Source: Streptomyces sp. A1136
Lineage (GTDB): Bacteria > Actinomycetota > Actinomycetes > Streptomycetales > Streptomycetaceae
DNA length: 64,000 nt
Direction of reading: 5' to 3'
NCBI RefSeq assembly: GCF_004795055.1
Contig: NZ_SSBJ01000005.1
Span: 186,001-250,000, forward strand
Part shown: in pieces, positions 1 through 10,900 of the stretch
Layout of the letters: each line of letters starts with the position of its first letter
How positions within the stretch are numbered: the first letter of the stretch is position 1
The notes under the pieces: generated by a model
What the model was told of the DNA's origin: nothing
Databases searched by the model: none
Seen by the model: only the letters and a program-made list of their open reading frames with translations
Made by a program: the position numbers and the translations under genes

Positions 1-2246
1 ACGGTCAGGCGCACCAGGCTGCGGGCGGCGTCGAGGGCCTCGGTGACCCCCCGCGCCTCGGGGTGCCGGGCGATGAGGTGCCCCAGCCGGTCGGCGGCGT
101 TCCGCGCGCGCCGGACCCGGGCGCCGGGGGCGGCGGTGACGGTGACGGCCTCGATGTCCTCGTTCCGGGCCGCCGCCTCGACGCCTTCGACGTCCTCCAG
201 GACCCCGTCGGCGTCGGCGAGCAGGAACTGGATGCCGGCGTGGCCCGTGTGCGCGGGCTTCAGCTCGGGCGGCAGCCCGACGGCCACCCTCAACTGCTGC
301 TCCAGGAGCCGTACCCCGGTGGCCAGCCGGACCAGTTCGGGGATCATGCCGCCGGCCGGCCGGGGGTTGATCTCGATGACGGCGGGCCCCTCGGGCGTCA
401 GCTTCACCTCGGTGTGGGTGGCGCCGAGGCGGACGTCGGCCGCTTCGAGGGCCGCGGTCACCGTCTCGGTGATCCGCTGCGCCACCCCGGCCGGGAGCGG
501 CGCGGGGAACAGGTGCCGGTGCTCCACGAAGTGCGGGCTTCCGGTGACGGACTTGGCCGTGATGCCCACGCACTCGGTGCGCCCGTCCCAGGTGAACATC
601 TCCACGCTGTACTCCGGCCCGTCGAGGTACTCCTCGACGAGTACGGTGCCCGCGGTCGGCATGCCGCGGACGTTGGTGGTGACGGCGAGGATGCGGGCGG
701 CCTGGGCGGCGGCGGCGCCTTCGTCGGAGCAGAGCAGGACGTCGTTGGAACCTGAGTCGTCGGCGGGCTTGACCACGCAGGGCAGTCCGGTGCGGGCCAC
801 GGCGTCGGCGATCCGCGCCGGGTCCCGGACGATCGCGTACCGCGGCTGGCGCACGCCGGCGGCCTCCAGCGTGGCGCGCAGGGCGGACTTGTCGCGGCAG
901 ACGACCATGGCCTCCTCCGGGTTGCCCGGCAGGCCGAGCCAGCGGGCCAGGGCCGCCACGGCCGGTACGTAGAAGTCGCTGGTGGTGGTGACGCCGGCGA
1001 TCTCCTCGCGGCGGAAGCGCTCCTGGACCGCCGTGCGCAGGGCGACCGCCGAGTTGGTGTCGCAGCGCACCACCTCGGCGCCGGTGGCGTCGAGCCCCCG
1101 GTAGCGGTCCGGGTCCGCGGTCAGCAGGACGGGTACGCAGCCGGTCTCGCGGGCCAGGTCCAGGGCCATCATGCCGGTGCCGGTGGTGTTGGACTCCACG
1201 AACAACAGGTGTCGCCGGATTCCGGCGGGCGCCTCGTAGTCCCGGCGCGACCAGGTGTGCGCGATCGTGTCGGCGGGGACGGTGGCCGGGCGGGTCGCGC
1301 GCGGCACCTCCCGGAGGGCGTGGGCGGTCCAGTGTGCCTCGTCGTACACGGTGTCGGCGTAGCGGTCGCCCCGGTCGGGCAGGATGCCGACGATGCGGGT
1401 ACCCGGTTCGGCGCGCTCCGCGAGGTCACCCAGGACCCGGTAGACGGAACCGGAGGTGTTGCCTCCGAAGATCTGCTGCTCGCGGGCGAGGTCCCAGGCC
1501 GCCGCGAACGCCTCGTGGTCGTTGAGCCAGTGCACCTCGTCGACGAGCGGGCGGTCGAGGTTGGCCGGCAGCAGGCTGTTGCCCAGTCCGCTCTGCAGGC
1601 GCCGGGGTACGTCGGGCTGGCCGAAGAGGGCGCTGCCGACGCAGTCGACGCCGACGACCCGCAGCCCCGGCAGCGTCTCCTTGACGGCGCGGGCCGTGCC
1701 GCACAGCGAGCCGCCGCTGCCGACCGCGCCGGCCAGGACGTGGAAGTCGCCGAGGTCCTCGATCAGTTCGGCGGCGAGCCCGCGATAGGCACCTGGATTG
1801 TCGGGGTTGGTGTACTGCTGCGGCCAGAACGCGCCCGGCAGGTCGCGCATCAGCTCGGCGAGCCGTTCCAGGCGGGCGCTCTGCCAACCGTGGCTGGTCA
1901 TCGCCTCGACGATGTGCACCCGGCAGCCCAGGGCGCGCAGCTTGGCGAGGGTGACGGGGTCGATGCGGGGGTCGGTGACGATGTGGACCTCGTGGCCGAG
2001 CGCCCGGCCGACCAGCGCCACGCCCAGGGCCATGGTGCCGGACGAGCTCTCGATGACGGGGGCCCCGGGTGCGAGGACGCCGAGCCGGCGGGCCTCGAAG
2101 AGGATGTTGCGGGCGACGCGGTCCTTCATGGCGAACAGGTTCTGCAGTTCCAGCTTCGCGTACACCTCCACCCCTCGTGCCTCGCCCAGGCGGAGCCGGA
2201 CCAGGGGGGTCCGGCCTATCGCGTCGGTGACGGTGTCGAACAGCAT
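1..2246 (-). CDS. cysteine-synthase-like PLP enzyme fused to ATP-grasp ligase (3' end cut by window edge)
   Basis: An uninterrupted frame of 748 codons runs from an ATG at 2246 off the left edge. Residues 1-340 are a fold-type II PLP beta-replacement domain: the Schiff-base Lys is in FAMKDR (about residue 41), the phosphate-binding GSGGS is at 176-180, and GGNTSGS is near 261. The substrate loop reads ESSSGTMALG instead of the usual SGN(T/L)G, so the Asn conserved in O-acetylserine sulfhydrylases is missing. From about residue 345 an ATP-grasp domain follows, with the typical VVKPADDSGSNDV strand and a metal-binding EVKLTPEGPAVIEINPRP segment. The start has a GGAG about 10 bases upstream and lies 2 bases after the stop of the GHMP kinase, so it is operonic. 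I infer that the PLP half exchanges the phosphate of O-phosphothreonine or phosphoserine for an amine and that the ATP-grasp half ligates or activates an amino acid. The C-terminus is not visible. Confidence 0.88.
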   Translation of the reverse strand, partial: MLFDTVTDAIGRTPLVRLRLGEARGVEVYAKLELQNLFAMKDRVARNILFEARRLGVLAPGAPVIESSSGTMALGVALVGRALGHEVHIVTDPRIDPVTLAKLRALGCRVHIVEAMTSHGWQSARLERLAELMRDLPGAFWPQQYTNPDNPGAYRGLAAELIEDLGDFHVLAGAVGSGGSLCGTARAVKETLPGLRVVGVDCVGSALFGQPDVPRRLQSGLGNSLLPANLDRPLVDEVHWLNDHEAFAAAWDLAREQQIFGGNTSGSVYRVLGDLAERAEPGTRIVGILPDRGDRYADTVYDEAHWTAHALREVPRATRPATVPADTIAHTWSRRDYEAPAGIRRHLLFVESNTTGTGMMALDLARETGCVPVLLTADPDRYRGLDATGAEVVRCDTNSAVALRTAVQERFRREEIAGVTTTSDFYVPAVAALARWLGLPGNPEEAMVVCRDKSALRATLEAAGVRQPRYAIVRDPARIADAVARTGLPCVVKPADDSGSNDVLLCSDEGAAAAQAARILAVTTNVRGMPTAGTVLVEEYLDGPEYSVEMFTWDGRTECVGITAKSVTGSPHFVEHRHLFPAPLPAGVAQRITETVTAALEAADVRLGATHTEVKLTPEGPAVIEINPRPAGGMIPELVRLATGVRLLEQQLRVAVGLPPELKPAHTGHAGIQFLLADADGVLEDVEGVEAAARNEDIEAVTVTAAPGARVRRARNAADRLGHLIARHPEARGVTEALDAARSLVRLT

Positions 2247-2248
2247 GG

Positions 2249-3277
2249 TCAGGTCTCCAGCTCGGTAAGGCGGTGGGGAGCGGGGGGGAGCGCCGCGGAC
2301 GGCGCCGTGGCGGTGGGGACCGCTGGGAGGGCCGGTCCGGGTTCCCCGAGGGCCGGGGTCCAGCGGTCGCCGGCTCCGAGCGAGCGGTGCACGGACACCT
2401 CACCGCCGAGGGGGGCGCAGGCGGTCCGGATCCGGTCGGTCTTCGCGGACAGCTCCGGGTCGCCCGCGTCCAGGAGGACGCCGAGCATGGTGCCGCTGTG
2501 GGCGAGCACCAGCCCGAGGCCGTCGACCTCGCGGCACACGGTCAGCAGGTCACCGAAGCCGGAACGGGCCCGCCGCGCGGCGTTCATCTCGGCGCTGCGG
2601 GTGGCGACCGCGCCCACCTCGGGCAGGTCGGCCCCGGCGATCGCGGCGGCGAGCCGGTCCAACAGCACCGCGTACTCGCGCCGTTCGTCCGGTCCGATCG
2701 CCCGGGCCCGCAGGTTGTGGGCGACCGTGTCGACCTGCCCGCCCTCGTCGTGTGCGACGACGGTGAGCGGGGGCAGGACCCCGAGCCTGCGGCGCAGGCG
2801 CACCTCGCGGTGGTGGAAGGCGACGATCTCGTCGTACATCACCCCGTCGGCCGGTTCGATGCCGCGCAGGAACGCCTCGGTGCGGTCCGGGCCGAAGGAG
2901 CGGCCGAAGGCGGCCCCGACGGCCCGCACGGTCGCCACCAGGTCGGCGGAGGAACTGGCCAACCCCTTGCCCTCGGGCAGCCCGCCGCCGATCTCCAGCA
3001 GCCCGCCGCCCTCGACCCCGAGCGAGGCGAGGACCGTCTCGGCGACGCGTCGGGACTTGCCCTTGTGGGCGGGGTGGACGCGCACGCCGCGCTGTCCGGG
3101 CCGGTGGCGGAAGGTGGCCGTGGCCCAGCGGGCCAGCGGGAAGGTGACCAGGAAGTCCCCGTCGGGCTCCGGCAGGGCCCCTTGGAGCAGTTCCCCGAAC
3201 GTGCCGAAGGCGTGGCCGACGGCGGGTGCGGGCGAGCCCGGTTCAGTGCCCGGACTGTACGTCGTCGCCGACGGCAT
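2249..3277 (-). CDS. GHMP-family kinase, L-threonine kinase (PduX) type
   Basis: This 342-residue protein has the GHMP kinase layout: an N-terminal GTFGELLQG motif (residues 25-33), which resembles the CGTCGELIQG of PduX L-threonine kinases, and the ATP-binding loop GGLPEGKGLASSSAD (98-112). A C-terminal LAHSGTMLGVLLD segment matches GHMP motif 3. GHMP kinases phosphorylate small-molecule hydroxyls, and PduX makes O-phospho-L-threonine. The ATG at 3277 is chosen because it has a strong GGAGGAGG 5 bases upstream; it overlaps the 3' end of the lyase gene by 35 bases. The next gene starts 2 bases after its stop, so the three genes form one transcription unit. I infer that it activates threonine (or serine) for beta-replacement by the downstream PLP enzyme. 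Homoserine or another alcohol substrate is possible. Confidence 0.85.
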   Translation of the reverse strand: MPSATTYSPGTEPGSPAPAVGHAFGTFGELLQGALPEPDGDFLVTFPLARWATATFRHRPGQRGVRVHPAHKGKSRRVAETVLASLGVEGGGLLEIGGGLPEGKGLASSSADLVATVRAVGAAFGRSFGPDRTEAFLRGIEPADGVMYDEIVAFHHREVRLRRRLGVLPPLTVVAHDEGGQVDTVAHNLRARAIGPDERREYAVLLDRLAAAIAGADLPEVGAVATRSAEMNAARRARSGFGDLLTVCREVDGLGLVLAHSGTMLGVLLDAGDPELSAKTDRIRTACAPLGGEVSVHRSLGAGDRWTPALGEPGPALPAVPTATAPSAALPPAPHRLTELET

Positions 3278-4823
3278 CGTCGCCCTCCTCCGTTGCGATC
3301 TCGCGGTCCTGCGGCCGGGCCGCTCCGTACAGCGCCCGGTCCCTCTCCTCGGCGCCGGCGCGCACCGCGCGGGCGCGCCGCGCCCAGTCGGCGCGCAGCA
3401 GTCGCAGTTCGTCCCGCTGGACTTCGAGCAGTTCGCGTACCGAGGCGGGGCGGGCCGAGCCGGCGGAGACCATGCGCTCCAGCGCGAGGTCCACGTCGAA
3501 GGCGGCGTCGAGCAGTGCCTTGGGGGCGGTGAGGGCGACGCCGTGCGCGGCCGCGGCCTCGGCGAGCAGGTCGGGATCGCCGGGTGCGGGGGCGGCGCCG
3601 GCCGCCGCGGCGAGGACGATGTACTTGCCGGCGATCACCTGTGCGGTGCGCCAGGGCACCTGTTCCGTGAGGGTGAGGGCGTTGGCCAGGCTGAAGCCGC
3701 CGAGGAACTCGCGCTCGCACACGGCGCGCATCGCGTCGGGGCGGAAGGCCGTCCTGCGCAGTACCTCGGTGAGCAGGCGGACGGTGCCGTGCGCCGAGTC
3801 GAAGGCGTTCAGCAGGTGGGTGCCGGCCTCCTTGGAGACCTCGACCAGATTGCAGAAGGGGGTGTTGCGCTGGCCGAGCAGCACGTCGAAGTGGAAGGCG
3901 GCGAGGTGCGCGGTGCGCCCCCGGATGCGTTCCAGGACCGGGTAGTTCTTCTTCTGCGGCATCGCGGAGGAGATGCCGGACAGCTCGTCGGGCAGCTCGA
4001 TGAAGCCGTATTCGCTGCCGCCCCAGGTGAGCAGGTCGGTGGCGAAGCGGCTGAGGGCGGTGCCGAGGAGGCTCAGTTCCCCGGTCAGCTCGGCGCTCCA
4101 GCGGCGTGAGGCCACCGCAGTCAGGGCGTGCGGTTGCGGTCGGGTGAAGCCCAGCAGCCGGGCCATCCGGTCGCGGTCCCAGGGCAGTTCCTGTCCGGCC
4201 ATGGCGCCGGCGCCCAGCGGGCAGGCGTCGATGCCGTCGTACGTCCGCACCAGCCGGCGCTGGGTGTGCAGGAGGTGCTCGGCGACCGCGGCCAGGTAGA
4301 AGCCGGGGGTGATGACCTGCGCGGCCTGGAAGTGCGTGTAGCCGGGCATCGGCAGATCGCAGGTGGCCTCGGCCAACTCCATTGTCACCGCCAAGAGTTC
4401 CGTCAAGGCATCGGCGAATCCGGTGAGTTGGTCGCGTCCGTACATCACCTGGGCGCAGGACTGAAGGTCGTTGCGGCTGCGGTCCACGTGCCAGTTGACG
4501 ACCGGACGGGACAGCCCGGCCTCGACGTGGCGTTCGAGGGCGAAGGCGATGTCCGACATGTTGGCGCCCGGCTCGGCGGTCAGGGTGTCGGCCCCCACCC
4601 CGTCCAGGCGGACGGCGATGTCCCGGGCCTCGTCGGTGGTGACCAGGTCCATCCGGGCGTACTCGGCGGTGAGGGTCTTCTCGATGGCGACGTAGTGGTG
4701 CAACAGGTGGCGGGATTCGAACTCGAACTGCGGGGCCAGCACCTCGTCGTGCAGCAGTTCGCTCGGGCCGCTGCGGATGCGGCCGCTGAGCGCGGCGGTG
4801 GGTCCCGGGGCTTCGCTCGTCAC
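3243..4823 (-). CDS. argininosuccinate lyase-like enzyme (fumarase/aspartase superfamily)
   Basis: The 526-residue product carries superfamily signatures in order: SRND at 116-119, GYTHFQ at 161-166 and GISSAMPQKKN at 283-293 (family signature GSSxMPxKxN). These enzymes eliminate fumarate from N-substituted aspartates such as argininosuccinate. It is longer than a usual ArgH (about 470 residues), with a C-terminal helical extension rich in Arg and Glu. It is not next to argG and sits between an NRPS and a kinase/beta-replacement pair, so arginine synthesis is unlikely to be its job. I infer that it releases fumarate from an aspartyl adduct made by the PLP enzyme, leaving a 2,3-diamino acid. 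Its start lies 154 bases after the NRPS stop, with a hairpin in the gap. Confidence 0.88.
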   Translation of the reverse strand: MTSEAPGPTAALSGRIRSGPSELLHDEVLAPQFEFESRHLLHHYVAIEKTLTAEYARMDLVTTDEARDIAVRLDGVGADTLTAEPGANMSDIAFALERHVEAGLSRPVVNWHVDRSRNDLQSCAQVMYGRDQLTGFADALTELLAVTMELAEATCDLPMPGYTHFQAAQVITPGFYLAAVAEHLLHTQRRLVRTYDGIDACPLGAGAMAGQELPWDRDRMARLLGFTRPQPHALTAVASRRWSAELTGELSLLGTALSRFATDLLTWGGSEYGFIELPDELSGISSAMPQKKNYPVLERIRGRTAHLAAFHFDVLLGQRNTPFCNLVEVSKEAGTHLLNAFDSAHGTVRLLTEVLRRTAFRPDAMRAVCEREFLGGFSLANALTLTEQVPWRTAQVIAGKYIVLAAAAGAAPAPGDPDLLAEAAAAHGVALTAPKALLDAAFDVDLALERMVSAGSARPASVRELLEVQRDELRLLRADWARRARAVRAGAEERDRALYGAARPQDREIATEEGDDAVGDDVQSGH

Positions 4824-4872
4824 GTGGTGGGGTTCCGTTCTGTTCGGTCCGGTGCGATGGCACGGCGGGAGG

Positions 4873-4899
4873 GCCGCCCGCGGGTGCGCCGCGGGCGGC
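4873..4899 (-). terminator. 11-bp perfect stem hairpin between NRPS and lyase genes
   Basis: GCCGCCCGCGG and its exact reverse complement are separated by a 5-base loop. It lies 79 bases after the NRPS stop codon and has no run of T. It could be a partial terminator or an RNA-stabilising hairpin that sets the ratio of NRPS to the downstream enzymes. Confidence 0.5.
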
Positions 4900-4977
4900 T
4901 GTCGGGAAGGGGGCGGGGCGCGGGGATGCGGGCCGGGCGGGCGCGCGCCCCGCGCGGCCCCGGCGGGTCGCGGAGGG

Positions 4978-7900
4978 TCAGCGGGCGTCGGCGGCGTCGA
5001 GCGCGGCGCGGACGGCCGCCGCGATGTCGGCGGCGTGCGGGAGCCGCATCATCCCGTAGTGGTCCGTCGGGAGCTCGTACGACGTGAAGCCGTCCGGCAC
5101 CCGGGTGGCCCACCGCTCGGCGGCGCGGTCGGCGGCGCCGCCGGCGCTCTGGTGGAAGTGCACGGGACCGGCGTACACCGGGGGGCGGTAGCGGGCGGCG
5201 GCGAGCAGACCGGTGCGGAAGACCGTGTAGTACCGGGCCAGTTCGGCCGCGTCCACACCGGGCGCGATGTCGCTCCGCGCGACCTGCTCGGCGAGCGCCC
5301 CGATCCGTCCGGCCGCGGTCGTCCGCGCCGACAGGGCGGTGCGCAGGTCCGACAGCGTCTCCTCCCCCGGGTCGACGCCGGCGGAGCGGGCCAGGTCCTC
5401 GTGAAACCACTCCAGGAGGACGGTGTCGTCCTCGGGCACCCGGTCCGGCTCGGGATAGGCGGTGTCCAGGAGGGTGAGGGTGGCCACCTCTTCGCCCGCC
5501 GCCCGCAGTTGGGCGGCCATCTCGTAGGCCAGCAGTCCGCCGAAGGACCAGCCGGCCAGGTGGTAGGGGCCGGCCGGGCGGACTCGGCGCACGACGGCCA
5601 CGTGGGCCGCGGCGAGCTCCTCGACCGAGGCGGTCCCGGCGTCCCGCGTCGTGTCCGGGGCTTCCCCGGCGGTGGGGGCGAGCCCCGGCGCCGTGAGTCC
5701 GTAGACGGGCCGTTCCCGACCCAGGGCGCCGGCGAGCGCGCGGTAACAGAAGACGTGGCCGCCGATCGGGTGGACGAGGAAGAGCGGGTCGCGGTCTCCG
5801 TCGGGTTCGATGCGCACCACCTGGTCCGTCGTGGCGCCCCGGAGTCGGTCCCGCAGCAGCGCCGCCTGGCGGGCCACCGTGGGGTGCTCCATGACGGCCT
5901 GCACGCCGAGGCGTTCGCCGAACTCCCGGTTGATCCGCCCGATCAGCCGCAGGGCGACGATGGAGTGGCCGCCGGCGGCGAAGAAGTCGTCGTGGATACC
6001 GACCGGGCCGGTGTCGAGGAGCTGCCCCCAGATACCGACCAGGCGCGACTCGGTCTCGTCGCGGGGCGGCGCCGGCAGCCTCCCGCCCCGGGCGTCCGCG
6101 GGGTCCGGATCGGGCAGGGCGGCGCGGTCGAGCTTGCCGTTGGCGGTCAGCGGCAGGGCGTCGAGCCGGACCCAGGCACCCGGGACCATGTACTGCGGCA
6201 GTCGGTCGGCGGTGTGGCGGGCCAGTTCCGCCGGGTCCGCGGCGCCGTCGGGCGAGACGACGTAGGCCACGAGCCGCTCGCCGCGCGCCAGGACGGCGCA
6301 GGCGTGCACCTCCGGGTGTTCGGCCAGGGCGGCTTCGATCTCGCCCGGTTCCACCCTCAGTCCGCGGATCTTCACCTGGTGGTCGGTGCGGCCCGCGTAC
6401 TCGATGGCGCCGTCCGCCCGGTACCGGGCCAGGTCGCCGGTGCGGTAGAGGCGGCGGACCGTCCCGTCGGGGGCGGTGCGCCGTATGAAGCGTTCCGCGG
6501 TGAGATCGGGGCGGCCGTGGTAGCCCTCGGCGAGACCGACGCCCTCCAGCATCAGTTCGCCCGTCACCCCCAGGGGGACCTCGGCGAGCCGGGAGTCCAG
6601 GATGTGGGTTCGCATGTTCGCGATGGGCCGGCCGATGGGGACCGTGTCGCCGCCGTCGGGACGGCAGTGCCAGGAGGTGACGTCGACGGCCGCCTCCGTC
6701 GGACCGTACAGGTTGTGCAGCTCCACCCCGGGAAGCAGTCGCAGGAACCGGTTCCGCACCTCGGGCGCGAGCGCCTCCCCGCTGCACACCACCCGGGTGA
6801 GGCCGGCGGCCCCCTCGACGGCCCGCGGGTCGTCGAGGAACACGCTCAGCATCGAGGGCACGAAGTGTGCCGTGGTCACGGACTCGGAGCGGACGAGCTC
6901 GGCCAGGTACACCGGTTCCCGGTGGCCGCCGGGACGGGCGACGACGATCGTGGCGCCGGTCAGCAACGGCCAGAACAGCTCCCACACCGAGACGTCGAAG
7001 GTGTACGGGGTCTTGTGCACCACCCGCTCCCCCGGCCGCAGGCCGTACTCCTCCTGCATCCACAGCAGCCGGTTGGCGATCGCCCGGTGCGAGACCACGA
7101 CGCCCTTGGGCTTGCCGGTGGAGCCGGAGGTGAAGATCATGTACGCCGGGTCCTCGGGCGCGGCGTGCCGTACGGGCCCGGTCGCGAGGCGGTCGACGCC
7201 GCCGATCCGGCCGTCCGCGCCGCCCGTGGGGTGTGCGTCCTCGGTGCCGTCGCCGTCGTCCGCGCGGACGACGGTGGCCCCGGCGGCGCGCAGCGGCTCC
7301 TCCCACCGCTCGTCGGCCACCACCACCCCGATCCCCGCCTCGGCGACCAGCGCCAGCACCCGGGCCCTGGGGTGCTCCGGGTCCAGCGGTACGTACGCGG
7401 CGCCGGACTTCAGCACGGCGAGCAGCGCGACCGGCAGCTCCAGGGAACGGTCCAGCAGCAGCCCGACGAAGGAGCCGGGGCCGGCCCCGGCCGCCCGCAG
7501 CCGGACGGCGAGCCGCTCGGCGGCCTCGTCCAGGGCCCGGTAGCTCAGCTGGGCGCCCTCGAAGCGGACTGCCGGCGCGTCGGGGGTCGCGCGGGTCTGC
7601 GCCTCGATCAGCCGGGTCAGGACGTGCGGGCGGTCGTAGGCGCGGGCGGTGTCGTTCCACTGCGCGTAACGGTCCAGTTCGGCCGCGGACAACAGCCCGC
7701 GGCCGCGGACGTCGCCGTCCGGGGCGTCCGCCAGGTCCTGGAGGGCGGCCGTGTAGTAGCCGTGCACTTCGGCGATCTGGCCGGCGGAGAACTGCGCCGC
7801 GTCGAAGCGCAGGCCGAGTTCCAGGAGTCCGCCGTCGGGGGTGCGGGAGAACTCGGCGCCGAAGGCGAAGTCCGTGCCGGCCTCACCGGTCTCTTCCAGG

Positions 7901-10900
7901 ACGGCGAACGCGGCGTCGGCGGGCCCGTCGCGCTCGATGTGGAAGTGCGTGAAGTTGAAGAAGGTCTCGAACAGCGGTGTGCCGCCGGTCGTGCGCAGGA
8001 TCTCGGCGAGCGGGAACCGGCGGTGCTCGTGGACGGCCACCTCCGACTCGGCTATGTGCCGCACGAGTTCGCGCCAGGTCGGGCCGGCGGCGTCCAAGTC
8101 GACCCGCAGCGGCAGGGTGTTGAGGAAGACCCCGATCACCTTGTCCGCGTCGACCTCCTCGGGGCGCCCGTTGTGCACGACTCCGGTGGTCACGTCGTCG
8201 CTGCCGCCGAGCACGGCCATGACGCGCACGTGGGCGGCGAGCAGGACGGTGCGCAGCGGCACGCCCAGCCCGGCGGCCACGGTGGCCAGTCGCTCCTGGA
8301 GCCCGGCCGGCAGCGGCCGCAGGCACCAGTCCATCCGGGCGGGGCCACCCCGGGCCTCGGGACGGGGCAGACGGGCGACAGTGGCGCCGGCCGTCCGCTC
8401 GGTCCAGAAGGCCCGCTGGGCCGGGTCGGCGAGGGCCGCACGCTCCAGCGCGACGAACGAGGCGAAGCGCGACCGGGGGCCGGCGGCCGGCGGCGCCGGG
8501 GGCTCGGCGCCGCCCGGGTCGCCCGCTCCGTCCGGTTCGCCGGTCCCGCCCGGTTCGCCCGCTCCGCCCGTCGCGTCCGGGTCGCCCGTCCCGTCGGTGG
8601 GCTCCGCCGAGCACAAGTCCACGTAGCAGGAGCTCAGTTCGGTGAACAGCGACCGCTCGCTCCAGCCGTCCATGACGGCGTGGTGCTCCGCGATGAAGAG
8701 CTGGAAGTCCTCGTCCGAGCGCCGCTGGACGTGCAGGCGCATCAGCGGGGCGCTGTTCCAGTCGAAGGGGCGGCCGCGTTCCGCCGCGTAGCGGGCCGCG
8801 ACGGCCGTCTCCCGGGCCTGGGGGTCGAGGCCGCCGAGGTCCTCGAAGGTGATCTCGGGCCGGGCCCCGCGGTGGACGAGCTGCAGGGGCTCCCCGAAGC
8901 CGTTCAGGTCGAAGGACGTACGGAGCATCTCGTGGCGGGCGGCGACCGACGCCACCGCGCGCCGCCAGGCACGCTCCGAGTACGGGGCTTTCACGTGGTA
9001 GGACGCGACGTTGTGGTACATCCGCCCGCCGGCGGCGGGCAGGTCGCTGTGGAACAGCATCCCGGCCTGGAGCCTGGTCATGGGGTAGGCGTCCTCCAGA
9101 CCGTCCGGGAGCGCCGCCCGGTCGCGGTCGGCGAGCAGCGAGAACGGCTCGTACGGGCCCTGCCCCCGCGCCTCGGACGGGGCCGCGTCCCGCACCACCA
9201 CGGTGGGCGCGAGGGCACGGACCGTCTGGTGGCGCATCAGGTCGACCACCGCGAAACGCATGCCCCGCTCCCGGGCGAGGGCCAGCACCTGGAGGGAGCG
9301 GATGGAGTCCCCGCCGAGCGAGAAGTAGTTGTCCTCGGCGCCGACCCGCTCGTGGCCCAGCACCTGCCCGATGATCTCGGCGAGCGCCGTCTCGACGGGG
9401 CCGCGCGGCGGCTCGTACGACCGGGCCGGTGCCAGGCCCGCGGTGCCGGGCGCGGGCAGTGCGCGCCGGTCCACCTTCCCGTTGGCGGTGAGGGGGAAGG
9501 CGGGCAGCGTCACGAAGGCGCCGGGAATCATGTACGCGGGCAGGCGTTCGGCGAGGTGGGCCCGCAGCGCCTCGACGGTGGGCGTCCCGTCCGCGCCCGG
9601 TACGGCGAGGTAGCCGACCAGGGTGTCGACGCCGGAGGCGTCCCGGGTGACGAGCGCGACCGCCGCGTCGACGAGGGGGTGGGCGGTGAGGGCCGCCTCG
9701 ACCTCGCCGAGTTCGATCCGGAAGCCGCGCAGTTTGACCTGGCCGTCCATCCGGCCGAGGTATTCGAGGTCGCCGTCGGCCGGCACCCTGGCGAGGTCGC
9801 CGGTGCGGTACAGCCGCTCCCCCGCTCCGGCGGCGGGGGCCTCGGCGCCGGCCCGCGCGGCGTCCGTACCGGTCGCGGTGCCGGTCGCGGTGCCGTCGGG
9901 CGGGAAGCGCTCGGCGGTGAGCGCCGGGCGGTGCAGGTAGCCACGGGCCAGACCCGCGCCCGCGACGTACAGCTCGCCCACGGCGCCGCGCGGAACGGCG
10001 CGTCCCCGGTGGTCCAGGAGGTGCAGGCGCAGGTCGGGGATGGGTACGCCGATGACGCTGCCCCGGCCCTCTGCCGCGTCGCGGGCGGTGAGCGGGCGGT
10101 AGGTGACGTGCACCGTCGTCTCGGTGATGCCGTACATGTTGACCAGGCGGGGGCGGGCGTCGCCGTGGCGCCGGAACCAGCCGGCGAGCGCGCTGACGTC
10201 CAGCGCCTCGCCGCCGAACACCACGTGGCGCAGCGCGAGTCCCGGGTCGTCGGCGGTCCGTCGTTCCTCGTACTCCTCGTCGGCGCGGGCCAGTTGGTAG
10301 AAGGCCGAGGGGGTCTGGTTCAAGACGGTGACCCGCTCGTCGCGCAGCAGCCGGTGGAACTCCTCCGGTGAACGGCTGGTGGCGTACGGCACCACGACGA
10401 GCCGGCCGCCGTGCAGGAGGGCGCCCCACAGCTCCCAGACGGAGAAGTCGAAGGCGATGGAGTGGAACAGCGTCCAGACGTCGTCGCGGCCGAAGCCGAA
10501 CCAGTGGTCGGTCGCGGAGAACAGCCGGGTGATGTTGCGGTGGGGTACGAGGGTGCCCTTGGGACGGCCCGTCGAGCCCGAGGTGTAGATGGCGTACGCG
10601 AGCTGGTCCGGGGAGACCGTGACGGCGGGGGCGGTCTCCGGTTCGGCGGCGAGTACGGCGGCGTCGGCGACGAGGTCGACGGTGTGCAGGGAGGGCGAGT
10701 CCCACAGCGGACGGGTGTCGTCGGCGCCGACCACGTGCGCGAGCCGGGCGTCCCCGATGATGTAGCGCAGCCGCTCGGACGGGTTGTCGGGGTCGAGCGG
10801 CAGGTAGGCGCCGCCCGCCTTGAGGATTCCGAGGAGGCCGGTCACGAGGTCGACGGAGCGGCGGACACAGAGGCCGACCAGGGTGTCGGGGCCCACGCCC

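Noticed and set aside
1209..4109. 966-codon plus-strand frame over the amino acid genes
   Set aside because: Low-complexity translation antisense to three genes with clear domains.
2839..4863. 674-codon minus-strand frame overlapping the lyase
   Set aside because: Arg/Pro/Gly-rich shadow in another frame; the lyase frame has the family signatures.
4777..10371. 1,864-codon open frame on the plus strand opposite the NRPS
   Set aside because: It is Gly/Arg/Val-rich with no domain, and lies exactly antisense to the NRPS, a GC-bias artefact.
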